Part shown: positions 1 to 9,972 of the stretch, piece by piece
Position numbering within the stretch: position 1 is the stretch's first letter
How the letters are laid out: each line of letters opens with the position of its first letter
From: RBG-16-66-20 sp035517595
Lineage (GTDB): Bacteria; Pseudomonadota; Gammaproteobacteria; Burkholderiales; SG8-39
NCBI GenBank assembly: GCA_035517595.1
Contig: DATIYN010000226.1
Coordinates: forward strand, 1 to 10,087
Length of the DNA: 10,087 nucleotides
Reading direction: 5' to 3'
The notes under the pieces: model-generated
What the model was told of the DNA's origin: nothing
Database searches by the model: none
Seen by the model: only the letters and a program-made list of their open reading frames with translations
Made by a program: the position numbers and the translations under genes

Positions 1-1297
1 GCCGCAGGCGGGTTCCGACCTGGCGCAGGTCCGGACGCGCGCGGTGCGACAGCCCGACGGCTCCTATCGGCTGGCGGGCCAGAAGATCTTCATCACCTAC
101 GGCGAGCACGACCTCGCCGAGAACATCGTGCACCTGGTGCTCGCGCGCACGCCGGACGCGCCCGAGGGCGTGAAGGGCATCTCGCTGTTCGTCGTGCCGA
201 AATTCCTGCCCAAGGCCGACGGCACGCCGGGCGAGCGCAACGGCGCGAAATGCGCCTCGATCGAGCACAAGCTCGGCATCCACGCGAGCCCGACCGCGGT
301 GATGGTGTTCGAGAACGCGAAGGGCTACCTCGTCGGCGAGCTCAACCGCGGGCTGTCGTACATGTTCGTCATGATGAACGCCGCGCGCTTCGGCGTCGGC
401 CTGCAGGGCGTCTCGATCGCCGAGCGCGCGTTCCAGCGCGCGCTCGCGTACGCGAAGGAACGGCTCCAGGGCAAGGACCTCGTGCAGGGCGGCAAGACGG
501 TGCCGATCATCCGCCACCCGGACGTGCGCCGCATGCTGATGCTGATGAAGTCGCAGACCGAGGCCGCGCGAGCGCTCGCCTACGTGGTCGCGGCGGCCAT
601 GGATTCCGCGTCGCGGTCGCGGGACCAGGGCGAGGCGAAGCAGCTGCAGGCGTTCGTCGATCTGATGATCCCGGTGGTGAAGGGCTGGAGCACCGAGATG
701 GGCATCGAGGTCGCGTCCCTCGGCGTGCAGGTCCACGGCGGCATGGGCTTCATCGAGGAGACCGGCGCCGCGCAGCACCTGCGCGATGCGCGCATCGCCA
801 CCATCTACGAGGGCACCACCGGCATCCAGGCGGGCGACCTGCTCGGCCGCAAGATCGCGCGCGAGGGCGGCGCGACGGTGAAGGGCTGGCTCGCGGTGCT
901 GAAGGGACTCGACCAGGCGCTCGCGAAGTCCGGCGACGCGGACGTCCAGGTCGTGCGCCAGCGCCTCGCCGCGGGCGCGCAGGCCGTGTCCGACTGCGTC
1001 GACTACGTGCTCGGCGCCGCCGCGAAGGACCCGAACGCCGCGTTCGCCGGCGCCGTGCCGTTCCTGATGCTGATGGGCATCGTCGCGGGTGGCTGGCAGA
1101 TGGCGCGCGCCGCGCTGATCGCCGAGCGCAAGCTGCAGAAGAAGGAAGGCGACGCAGCGTTCTATGCTGCCAAGATCAAGACGGCGCGCTTCTTCGCCGA
1201 CCACGTGCTCGCGCAGGCCGGCGGCCTCGCGGTCGCCGTGACGCAGGGCGCGGGCGCGGTGATGGCGCTGCCCGAAGAGCAGTTCCTCGCCGCCTAG
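1..1297 (+). CDS. Acyl-CoA dehydrogenase, large (about 600 aa) type, 5' end outside the window
   Basis: FAD enzyme that introduces a trans-2 double bond into an acyl-CoA and passes electrons to ETF. The reading frame is open from base 2 and begins in mid-protein with PQAGSDLAQV, the end of the conserved (T)EPQAGSD segment near the flavin, so the start lies upstream and the GTG at 44 is internal. 431 residues are visible; by comparison with the 590-600 residue family about 160 N-terminal residues are missing. The IYEGTTGIQ motif holds the expected catalytic-base Glu (GAG at 809-811). The C-terminal extension after about base 870 (PFLMLMGIVAGGW, then a K/A-rich helix) is typical of the large FadE/DmdC-like branch with an extra C-terminal domain, not of short- or medium-chain dehydrogenases. 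Substrate is unknown. ETF-QO, its expected indirect electron acceptor, is encoded 0.8 kb away on the other strand. The TAG stop overlaps the stop of the facing GNAT gene. Confidence 0.95.
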   Translation, partial: PQAGSDLAQVRTRAVRQPDGSYRLAGQKIFITYGEHDLAENIVHLVLARTPDAPEGVKGISLFVVPKFLPKADGTPGERNGAKCASIEHKLGIHASPTAVMVFENAKGYLVGELNRGLSYMFVMMNAARFGVGLQGVSIAERAFQRALAYAKERLQGKDLVQGGKTVPIIRHPDVRRMLMLMKSQTEAARALAYVVAAAMDSASRSRDQGEAKQLQAFVDLMIPVVKGWSTEMGIEVASLGVQVHGGMGFIEETGAAQHLRDARIATIYEGTTGIQAGDLLGRKIAREGGATVKGWLAVLKGLDQALAKSGDADVQVVRQRLAAGAQAVSDCVDYVLGAAAKDPNAAFAGAVPFLMLMGIVAGGWQMARAALIAERKLQKKEGDAAFYAAKIKTARFFADHVLAQAGGLAVAVTQGAGAVMALPEEQFLAA

Positions 1298-1848
1298 AGC
1301 GCCAGCGTCACGCGCGTCACCGTGGCGTCCTCGGGCAGGCGCGCCGGGCGGAAGCCGAGCCGGCGGCAGAACTCGAGCATTCCCAGGTTGGTCGACAGCA
1401 CGTCGCCGTAGAGGCGCGCGAGCCCGCGCGCGCGCGCAATGCCGATCAGCTTCTCCATCATGCGCCGGCCGATGCCGCGCCCCTGCCAGACGTCGGCGAT
1501 CACCAGCGCGAACTCGCAGGCACGGCCGTCGGCGTCGAGCACGTAGCGCGCGACGCCGATCAGCGCCTCGTGGTCCTCGTGCATCACCACGGCGGCGAGC
1601 GCCATGTCGCGCGCGAGGTCCACCGTCGTCAGCCGCTCGATGTACTCGCGCGTGATGCGGACCGCGCCGCCCAGCAGGCGGTTGTGGCGCGTCTCGGGCG
1701 ACAGCCCGGAGACGAACTCGAGCTCGATGTCGTGGTCCTCGCGCCGCAGCGTCCGCAGCGTGACCGCGCGGCCGATGATCGGCTGGAACGATTCGGCGAG
1801 GCCCGCGGGCTCTAGAACCGGATCTTTCCGGTGAGGATCTCTTTCCAC
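1294..1848 (-). CDS. GNAT-family N-acetyltransferase, resembling the acetyltransferase domain of Pat/PatZ protein acetylases
   Basis: Expected to transfer an acetyl group from acetyl-CoA to an amine. From the GTG at 1848 the product has 184 residues. VTLRTLRREDHD followed by FVSGLSPETR (residues 29-54) and GVARYVLDADG...CEFALVIADVWQGRGIG (98-127) are visible; QGRGIG (122-127) is the acetyl-CoA pyrophosphate-binding motif. The SGLSPE(S/T)R segment and overall pattern recall the GNAT domain fused to the NDP-forming acyl-CoA synthetase-like region in PatZ-type lysine acetylases, but here the domain stands alone. The start is uncertain: no in-frame ATG precedes the conserved region, the GTG at 1848 has no good Shine-Dalgarno and lies 37 bases inside the preceding Mpo1-like gene, which suggests translational coupling. 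It is the last gene of the minus-strand ETF-QO operon. The substrate is not shown; a protein lysine is one possibility. Confidence 0.85.
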   Translation of the reverse strand: MERDPHRKDPVLEPAGLAESFQPIIGRAVTLRTLRREDHDIELEFVSGLSPETRHNRLLGGAVRITREYIERLTTVDLARDMALAAVVMHEDHEALIGVARYVLDADGRACEFALVIADVWQGRGIGRRMMEKLIGIARARGLARLYGDVLSTNLGMLEFCRRLGFRPARLPEDATVTRVTLAL

Positions 1849-2105
1849 ATCACCCAGTCGCCGAGGAAGCTGTAGCAGGGATGCGTGAAGGTCGCCGGCC
1901 GGTTGTGCTCGAAGAAGTAGTGCCCGACCCAGGCCCAGGCGTAGCCCTGCACCAGGCCGCCGAGCAGCCACCAGAAGTTGAGCGTCGAGAAGGCGTGCAG
2001 CGCGCACGCGAAGCCGATCGTCGTGCCGACGAAATGCAGCCGGCGGCAGGTCCGGTTCGAGTGCTCTCCCAGATAGAACGGATAGAATTCCGAGAAAGTC
2101 TTCAT
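1812..2105 (-). CDS. Mpo1-like (DUF962) small membrane protein
   Basis: 97-residue protein of the DUF962/Mpo1-like family. Yeast Mpo1 is an Fe(II)-dependent dioxygenase that shortens 2-hydroxy fatty acids by one carbon (alpha-oxidation); whether this short bacterial form does the same is an inference. Visible are an N-terminal FSEFYPFYLGEHSN, RRLHFVGT (residues 21-28), and GHYFFEHNRPATFTHP (61-76) followed by SFLGDW. His 15, 24, 62, 67 and 75 are candidate metal ligands. Two hydrophobic stretches (about 25-40 and 44-64, Trp-rich) suggest a membrane hairpin. The ATG at 2105 lies 2 bases after the ETF-QO stop, with no clear Shine-Dalgarno, so translation is probably coupled to ETF-QO. The frame is open further upstream, but that part overlaps ETF-QO and looks non-coding. 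Family assignment is firm, function moderate. Confidence 0.9.
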   Translation of the reverse strand: MKTFSEFYPFYLGEHSNRTCRRLHFVGTTIGFACALHAFSTLNFWWLLGGLVQGYAWAWVGHYFFEHNRPATFTHPCYSFLGDWVMWKEILTGKIRF

Positions 2106-2107
2106 CG

Positions 2108-3736
2108 TCACATGTTCGGGTAGTTCGGACCGCCGCCGCCCTCCGGCGTGACCCAGACGATGTTCTGCGTGGGATCCTTGATGTCGCAGGTCTTGCAGTG
2201 CACGCAATTCTGCGCGTTGATCTGCAGGCGGGGCCCCTTGTCGTCGCGCACGATCTCGTAGACGCCGGCCGGGCAATAGCGCTGCTCGGGCGCGTCGTAG
2301 AGCTCGAGGTTGACGTTGACCGGCACCGAGGCGTCCTTCAGCGTCAGGTGGACCGGCTGGTCTTCGCTGTGGTTGGTGCCCGAGAAGGAGACGTTGGTGA
2401 GCCGATCGAAGGTCAGCACGCCGTCGGGCTTGGGATATCGAATTTCGGTTGCATCTGCCTTCTTGAGCAAGGTTTCATGATCGGCATGATCATGATGCAA
2501 GGTCCAAGGCGCCTTGCCGCCGAACACGACCTGGTCCACGCCGACCATCAGCGTGCCCATGTACAGGCCTTTCGCCATCCAGGGCTTGAAGTTGCGGGCG
2601 CGGTAGAGCTCGTCGAACAGCCAGCTCTGCCGGAACGCCTCGGGGTAGGCGGCGAGCGCGTCGCCCGCGCGGTTCGCCTGCAGCGCCGCGTGCGCCGCCT
2701 CGGCCGCGAGCATGCCCGACTTGATCGCCGCATGGCTGCCCTTGATGCGCGAGGCGTTGAGGAAGCCCGCGTCGTCGCCGATCAGGCAGCCGCCCGGGAA
2801 CACGAGCTCGGGCAGCGACTGCAGGCCGCCCGCGGCGATCGCGCGCGCGCCGTAGGCGACGCGCTTGCCGCCCTCGAGGAAGCCTCGAATCGCCGGGTGC
2901 GTCTTGTAGCGCTGGAATTCCTCGTAGGGGCTCAGGTAGGGATTGGCGTAGCCGAGGCCGACGACGAAGCCGACCGCCGCCTGGTTGTTCTCGAGGTGGT
3001 AGAGGAAGGAGCCGCCGTAGGTGTCGCTCGCGAGCGGCCAGCCGGCAGTGTGGATCACGAGGCCCGCCTGGTGCTTCCCGGGCTCGAGGTCCCAGAGCTC
3101 CTTCAGGCCGATGCCGTAGAGCTGCGGGTCCGAGCCCTTGCGCAGGCCGAACTTCGCCTCCAGCTGCTTGCCGAGGCTGCCGCGGCAGCCCTCGGCGAAG
3201 AACGTGTACTTGGCTTGCAGCTCCATGCCGGGCTGGAAGGCGTCGGTCTTCTCGCCCTTGCGGTTGACGCCCATGTCGCCGGTGGCGACGCCCCTCACCG
3301 CGCCCTTGTCTTCGTAGAGCACCTCGGCCGCGGCGAAGCCCGGGAAGATCTCCACGCCTAGGCCCTCGGCCTGCTGCCCGAGCCATCGCGCGACGCTGCC
3401 CAGGCTGACCACGTAGTTGCCGTGATTGCGGAAGCAGGCGGGCAGGATGAAGTTGGGCGTCTTGAAGGACGACGATTCGGTCAGGAACAGGAACCGGTCT
3501 TCCGTGACGGGCACGTTCAGCGGCGCGCCCTTCGCTTTCCAGTCGGGGAACAGCTCGTCCATCGCGCGCGGGTCCATCACCGCGCCCGAGAGGATGTGCG
3601 CGCCGATCTCCGAGCCCTTCTCGAGGACGCAGACGGCGATTTCGGCCGACAGCTGCTTCAAGCGGATTGCCGCGGCAAGCCCCGCCGGGCCGCCGCCCAC
3701 GACCACGACGTCGTACTGCATCGATTCGCGCGCCAT
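2108..3736 (-). CDS. Electron-transfer flavoprotein:ubiquinone oxidoreductase (ETF-QO)
   Basis: Membrane-associated FAD and [4Fe-4S] protein that moves electrons from reduced ETF (loaded by acyl-CoA dehydrogenases) into the quinone pool. From the ATG at 3736 it has 542 residues, normal for the family. YDVVVVGGGPAGL (residues 8-20, glycines G14-G16 and G19) is the FAD dinucleotide-binding fingerprint; IGDDAGFLNASRIKGSHAAI is the second FAD region. GKAPWTLHH...YPKPDGVLTFDRL is typical of the part before the cluster domain. The C-terminal ferredoxin-like domain has Cys488, 511, 514 and 517, the four expected 4Fe-4S ligands. An alternative start is the ATG at 3721 (MQYDVV), which keeps the whole FAD fold. 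Neither start has a good Shine-Dalgarno. First gene of the minus-strand operon, transcribed away from the thioesterase gene. It works naturally with the acyl-CoA dehydrogenase at the left edge; the ETF subunit genes themselves are not in the window. Confidence 0.98.
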   Translation of the reverse strand: MARESMQYDVVVVGGGPAGLAAAIRLKQLSAEIAVCVLEKGSEIGAHILSGAVMDPRAMDELFPDWKAKGAPLNVPVTEDRFLFLTESSSFKTPNFILPACFRNHGNYVVSLGSVARWLGQQAEGLGVEIFPGFAAAEVLYEDKGAVRGVATGDMGVNRKGEKTDAFQPGMELQAKYTFFAEGCRGSLGKQLEAKFGLRKGSDPQLYGIGLKELWDLEPGKHQAGLVIHTAGWPLASDTYGGSFLYHLENNQAAVGFVVGLGYANPYLSPYEEFQRYKTHPAIRGFLEGGKRVAYGARAIAAGGLQSLPELVFPGGCLIGDDAGFLNASRIKGSHAAIKSGMLAAEAAHAALQANRAGDALAAYPEAFRQSWLFDELYRARNFKPWMAKGLYMGTLMVGVDQVVFGGKAPWTLHHDHADHETLLKKADATEIRYPKPDGVLTFDRLTNVSFSGTNHSEDQPVHLTLKDASVPVNVNLELYDAPEQRYCPAGVYEIVRDDKGPRLQINAQNCVHCKTCDIKDPTQNIVWVTPEGGGGPNYPNM

Positions 3737-3742
3737 GGCCCG

Positions 3743-3752
3743 ATTATAGAAT
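3743..3752. promoter_or_regulatory. Overlapping divergent -10-like elements between ETF-QO and thioesterase
   Basis: The 24-base gap 3737-3760 is AT-rich compared with its surroundings. On the minus strand bases 3748-3743 read TATAAT, a perfect sigma70 -10 hexamer; on the plus strand bases 3747-3752 read TAGAAT (5 of 6 matches), with TATAGA at 3745-3750 as an alternative. Typical spacing would start the minus transcript near 3737-3736 and the plus transcript near 3758-3760, at or just before the two ATG codons. The -35 matches are weak on both strands (minus: TTGTTC at 3769-3764, spacer 15; plus: TTCGCG at 3725-3730, spacer 16). Assignment as a promoter is inferred from sequence only. Confidence 0.5.
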
Positions 3753-3760
3753 GCCGTCCT

Positions 3761-4182
3761 ATGGAACAAGCGCGCAGGCTCGCGCACATCGAGCGCATGC
3801 CGATCCGCTGGGGCGACATGGACGCCATGGGGCACGTCAACAACACCGTCTATTTCCGCTTCATGGAACAGGCGCGCATCAGCTGGTTCAACGCGCTGGT
3901 CCCGGAGCGCGACGCCTGGCGCTCTACGGGCATCGTGATCGTCAACGCGTCCTGCAACTACAAGCGGCCGATCACCTACCCGGGCACGGTGGAGGCGAGG
4001 CTGTACGTGGGCGCGCCGGGCGGCTCGAGCGTGCCGACCTTCTACGAGCTGCTCGTGGACGACGACCCCGTGCCCTACGCCGATGGCGCCGCGGTGGTGG
4101 TGTTCGTGAGCATGAAGACGCAGAAGCCGGTGCGCATCTCCGACGACATGCGCGCGCGCCTGCTGCGCGCGAAGGCCGCCGC

Positions 4183-4186
<4 letters not shown>
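3761..4186 (+). CDS. Acyl-CoA thioesterase, 4-hydroxybenzoyl-CoA thioesterase-type hotdog fold
   Basis: Expected to hydrolyse an acyl-CoA to free acid and CoA in the cytoplasm. 141 residues, the usual single-hotdog length. RWGDMDAMGHVNN (residues 16-28) followed by YFRFMEQAR is the signature of the family; Asp21 aligns with the catalytic Asp17 of the Pseudomonas 4-hydroxybenzoyl-CoA thioesterase. NYKRPITYPGTVEAR (66-80) and ADGAAVVVFVSMKTQKPV (98-115) are the later strands of the fold. The start at 3761 is preferred because the following residues lead directly into the domain; the ATG at 3797 is a shorter alternative. The upstream gap shows no Shine-Dalgarno. The last four bases overlap the start of acetoacetyl-CoA synthetase (ATGA), so the two genes are co-transcribed and probably act on the same CoA-ester pool. 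Substrate chain length cannot be read from the sequence. Confidence 0.93.
4171..4175 (+). promoter_or_regulatory. Ribosome binding site for acetoacetyl-CoA synthetase
   Basis: GAAGG lies inside the end of the thioesterase gene, 7 bases before the ATG at 4183. It supports that start and the ATGA overlap with the preceding stop codon. Confidence 0.55.
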
Positions 4187-6114
<1,928 letters not shown>

Positions 6115-6120
6115 GCGGAT

Positions 6121-6149
6121 TTGTCGGGCCGGGGCGTTTCCGGTAGACT
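6121..6149 (+). promoter_or_regulatory. Promoter of the pyrG-kdsA-eno-ftsB cluster
   Basis: In the 62-base gap 6115-6176, TTGTCG (6121-6126, 4 of 6 matches to TTGACA) and TAGACT (6144-6149, 4 of 6 matches to TATAAT) are separated by 17 bases, the ideal sigma70 spacing. Transcription would begin around 6155-6157, giving a leader of about 20 bases before the pyrG ATG. CCGG copies flank the -10 region, but the stem would be too short to call a hairpin. The leader has no strong Shine-Dalgarno and no room for a riboswitch. Confidence 0.6.
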
Positions 6150-6176
6150 CCGGCTTTCACGCTTGGCTTGGGTTAG

Positions 6177-7834
<1,658 letters not shown>

Positions 7835-7838
<4 letters not shown>

Positions 7839-8674
7839 AGCTCTGCAGCTTCGACGTCGGCCTGGACAGGCCGCTATTTCTCATCGCTGGGCCCGACACG
7901 CTGGAGAGCCAGCAGCTTTGCCTGGACGTCGCGGGGCAGCTGAAGGAGCGCACCGCCAAGCTGAAGATGCCCTACATCTTCAAGGGCTCCTTCGACAAGG
8001 CGAACCGCACCTCGGGCAAGAGCTACCGGGGACCGGGCATGGTCGCCGGCTTGAAGATCCTTTCCGAAGTCCGGAAGCAGGTCGGGGTCCCGGTCCTGAC
8101 GGACGTCCACGAGGACACGCCGCTCGCGGAGGTGGCTGCCGTGGCGGACGTCCTGCAGACGCCTGCCTTCCTGTGCCGCCAGACGAACTTCATCCAGAGC
8201 GTCGCGCGGCAGGGCAAGCCGATGAACGTGAAGAAGGGCCAGTTTCTCTCGCCCTGGGAGATGAAGCAGGTGGTCGAGAAGGCGCGCGACGCGGGCAACC
8301 GCCAGGTGATGGTCTGCGAGCGCGGCTTCAGCTTCGGCTACAACAACCTCGTCGTCGACATGCGCGGCCTGGCGGCGATGCGGGACACCGGCTGCCCGGT
8401 GGTCTTCGACGCGACGCACTCGGTGCAGCTGCCGGGCGGACAGGGCACCTCGAGCGGCGGCCAGCGGGAGCACATCCCGGTGCTCGCGCGCGCGGCGGTC
8501 GCGGCCGGCGTCTCCGGCGTGTTCATGGAGACGCACCCGCGTCCCGACGAAGCGCTGTGCGACGGCCCGAACTCCTGGCCGCTGGCGCTCATGGGCGAGC
8601 TGCTCGAGACGCTGGCGGAGCTCGACCGCGTGGTCAAGAAGAACGCACTTGCCGAAACCAAGGTGAATAGCTGA
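7835..8674 (+). CDS. kdsA: 3-deoxy-8-phosphooctulonate synthase (Kdo-8-phosphate synthase)
   Basis: Condenses phosphoenolpyruvate with arabinose 5-phosphate to Kdo 8-phosphate, precursor of the Kdo of lipopolysaccharide. 279 residues; MKLCSFDVGLDRPLFLIAGP is the usual start, encoded from a GTG at 7835 that overlaps the pyrG stop by 4 bases. SFDKANRTSGKSYRGPG (52-68), LTDVHED, QTPAFLCRQT (108-117), NVKKGQFLSPWEMK (131-144), FGYNNLVVDMR and FDATHSVQLPGGQG (191-204) are family signatures of the metal-type branch. Relative to the Aquifex aeolicus enzyme, metal ligands His185, Glu222 and Asp233 are present as His195, Glu232 and Asp243, but the ligand Cys11 is replaced by Asp21 (AGPDTLES). Asn118 also replaces the Asp usual in RQTD. 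The frame is intact, so the enzyme is probably functional with an altered metal site. The stop overlaps eno by one base. Confidence 0.98.
8661..8666 (+). promoter_or_regulatory. Ribosome binding site for eno
   Basis: AGGTGA in the last codons of kdsA lies 7 bases before the ATG at 8674. It fixes the eno start, which shares its A with the kdsA TGA stop (TGATG). Confidence 0.65.
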
Positions 8675-9957
8675 TGAGCTCGATCGTCGACATCGTTGCC
8701 AGGGAAATCCTCGACTCGCGGGGCAATCCGACCGTCGAGGCGGACGTGCTGCTCGAGTCCGGCGCCATGGGGCGCGCCGCGGTGCCCTCGGGCGCCTCCA
8801 CGGGCAGCCGCGAGGCCATCGAGCTGCGCGACGGCGACCCGAAGCGCTACGGCGGCAAGGGCGTGCTGAAGGCGGTGGAGGCGGTGAATACCGAGATTTC
8901 CGAGGCGATCGTCGGCCTGGATGCCTCCGAGCAGGGCTTCATCGACAAGACGCTCATCGACCTCGACGGCACGGACAACAAGGCGCGCCTCGGCGCAAAC
9001 GCGACGCTCGCGGTGTCGATGGCGGCGGCCAAGGCGGCGGCCGAGGAGTCCGGCCTGCCGCTGTACCGCTACTTCGGCGGCGCGGGGCCGATGCAGATGC
9101 CGGTGCCGATGATGAACGTGATCAACGGCGGCGCGCACGCGAACAACAACCTCGACCTGCAGGAATTCATGATCGTTCCCGTAGGCGAGAAGTCTTTTCG
9201 GGAGGCGCTTCGCTGCGGAGCCGAGGTCTTCGGTTCGTTGCGGCAGATCATCAGCTCGAAGGGAATGTCGACGGCCGTAGGCGACGAAGGCGGCTTCGCG
9301 CCGAGCCTGCCGACGCACGCGGCGGCGATCGAGCTGATCCTCGCGGCGATCGACAAGGCCGGCTACGCGGCCGGCCAGGACGTGCTGCTCGCGCTCGACT
9401 GCGCGGCGAGCGAGTTCCACAAGGACGGCAAATACGTGCTGGCCTCGGAAAGCCTCAGCCTGGACGCGCCGGCTTTCTGCGACTACCTCGCCGCGCTCGC
9501 CGACAAGTACCCGATCGTGTCGATCGAGGACGGCATGGCCGAGGCGGACTGGGCCGGGTGGAAGCTGCTCACCTCGCGCCTCGGCAGCAAGGTCCAGCTC
9601 GTCGGTGACGACCTGTTCGTGACCAACGCCAAGATCCTGCGCCAGGGCGTGAAGGAGCGCGCGGCCAACGCGATCCTCGTCAAGGTCAACCAGATCGGCA
9701 CGCTCACCGAGACCTTCGCCGCGATCGAGCTCGCCAAGCGCTCGGGCTACGGCACGGTGATCTCGCACCGCTCGGGCGAGACCGAGGACTCGACGATTGC
9801 CGACATCGCGGTCGGACTGAACGCGCTGCAGATCAAGACCGGGTCGCTGTCGCGCTCGGACCGCGCGGCCAAGTACAACCAGCTGCTGCGCATCGAGGAA
9901 GACCTCGGCGACGTCGCCAGCTACCCCGGTCGCGCCGCGTTCTACAACCTGCGCTGA
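8674..9957 (+). CDS. eno: Enolase (phosphopyruvate hydratase)
   Basis: Converts 2-phosphoglycerate to phosphoenolpyruvate in glycolysis and gluconeogenesis. 427 residues against 432 in E. coli. All expected active-site residues are present: the Ser loop SGASTGSREA (39-48), Glu164 in LQEFM, Glu205 in VGDEGG, metal ligands Asp242 (LDCAASEF), Glu285 (SIEDG) and Asp312 (GDDLFVTN), catalytic Lys337 in LVKVNQIGTLTE, the signature SHRSGETEDSTIADIAVG (364-381) and Lys388 in IKTGSLSRSDR. The ATG at 8674 has a good ribosome binding site within kdsA. Its product is a substrate of KdsA, encoded immediately upstream, and ftsB follows after 15 bases, so it belongs in the middle of one transcription unit. 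Codon use turns less GC-rich around 9175-9300 but the frame is unbroken. Confidence 0.99.
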   Translation: MSSIVDIVAREILDSRGNPTVEADVLLESGAMGRAAVPSGASTGSREAIELRDGDPKRYGGKGVLKAVEAVNTEISEAIVGLDASEQGFIDKTLIDLDGTDNKARLGANATLAVSMAAAKAAAEESGLPLYRYFGGAGPMQMPVPMMNVINGGAHANNNLDLQEFMIVPVGEKSFREALRCGAEVFGSLRQIISSKGMSTAVGDEGGFAPSLPTHAAAIELILAAIDKAGYAAGQDVLLALDCAASEFHKDGKYVLASESLSLDAPAFCDYLAALADKYPIVSIEDGMAEADWAGWKLLTSRLGSKVQLVGDDLFVTNAKILRQGVKERAANAILVKVNQIGTLTETFAAIELAKRSGYGTVISHRSGETEDSTIADIAVGLNALQIKTGSLSRSDRAAKYNQLLRIEEDLGDVASYPGRAAFYNLR

Positions 9958-9963
9958 GAGGAA
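9958..9963 (+). promoter_or_regulatory. Ribosome binding site for ftsB
   Basis: GAGGAA immediately after the eno stop, 9 bases before the ATG at 9973, is the strongest purine-rich Shine-Dalgarno seen in the window and supports a real gene at the right edge. Confidence 0.65.
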
Positions 9964-9972
9964 CCGGCGCCG

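Noticed and set aside
250..1815. A 521-codon plus-strand frame overlapping the acyl-CoA dehydrogenase and the facing GNAT gene
   Set aside because: Arg/Gly/Ala-rich with no motif; both overlapped genes have clear family patterns.
1849..2007. Upstream extension of the GNAT gene to a GTG at 2007
   Set aside because: The extra residues are Arg/Leu-rich without similarity to GNAT proteins and lie wholly inside the Mpo1-like gene.
2480..2505. Repeated CAT/GAT triplets resembling a small palindromic repeat in ETF-QO
   Set aside because: They simply encode the conserved His/Asp-rich HHDHADHE segment of the protein.
3737..3835. N-terminal extension of ETF-QO upstream of ATG 3736
   Set aside because: The added residues are unlike any ETF-QO start and would overlap the thioesterase gene and the shared promoter gap.
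6115..6176. Terminator or attenuator hairpin between acetoacetyl-CoA synthetase and pyrG
   Set aside because: Only 4-base CCGG repeats around the -10 region can pair and no U-run follows; the sequence is better explained as a promoter.
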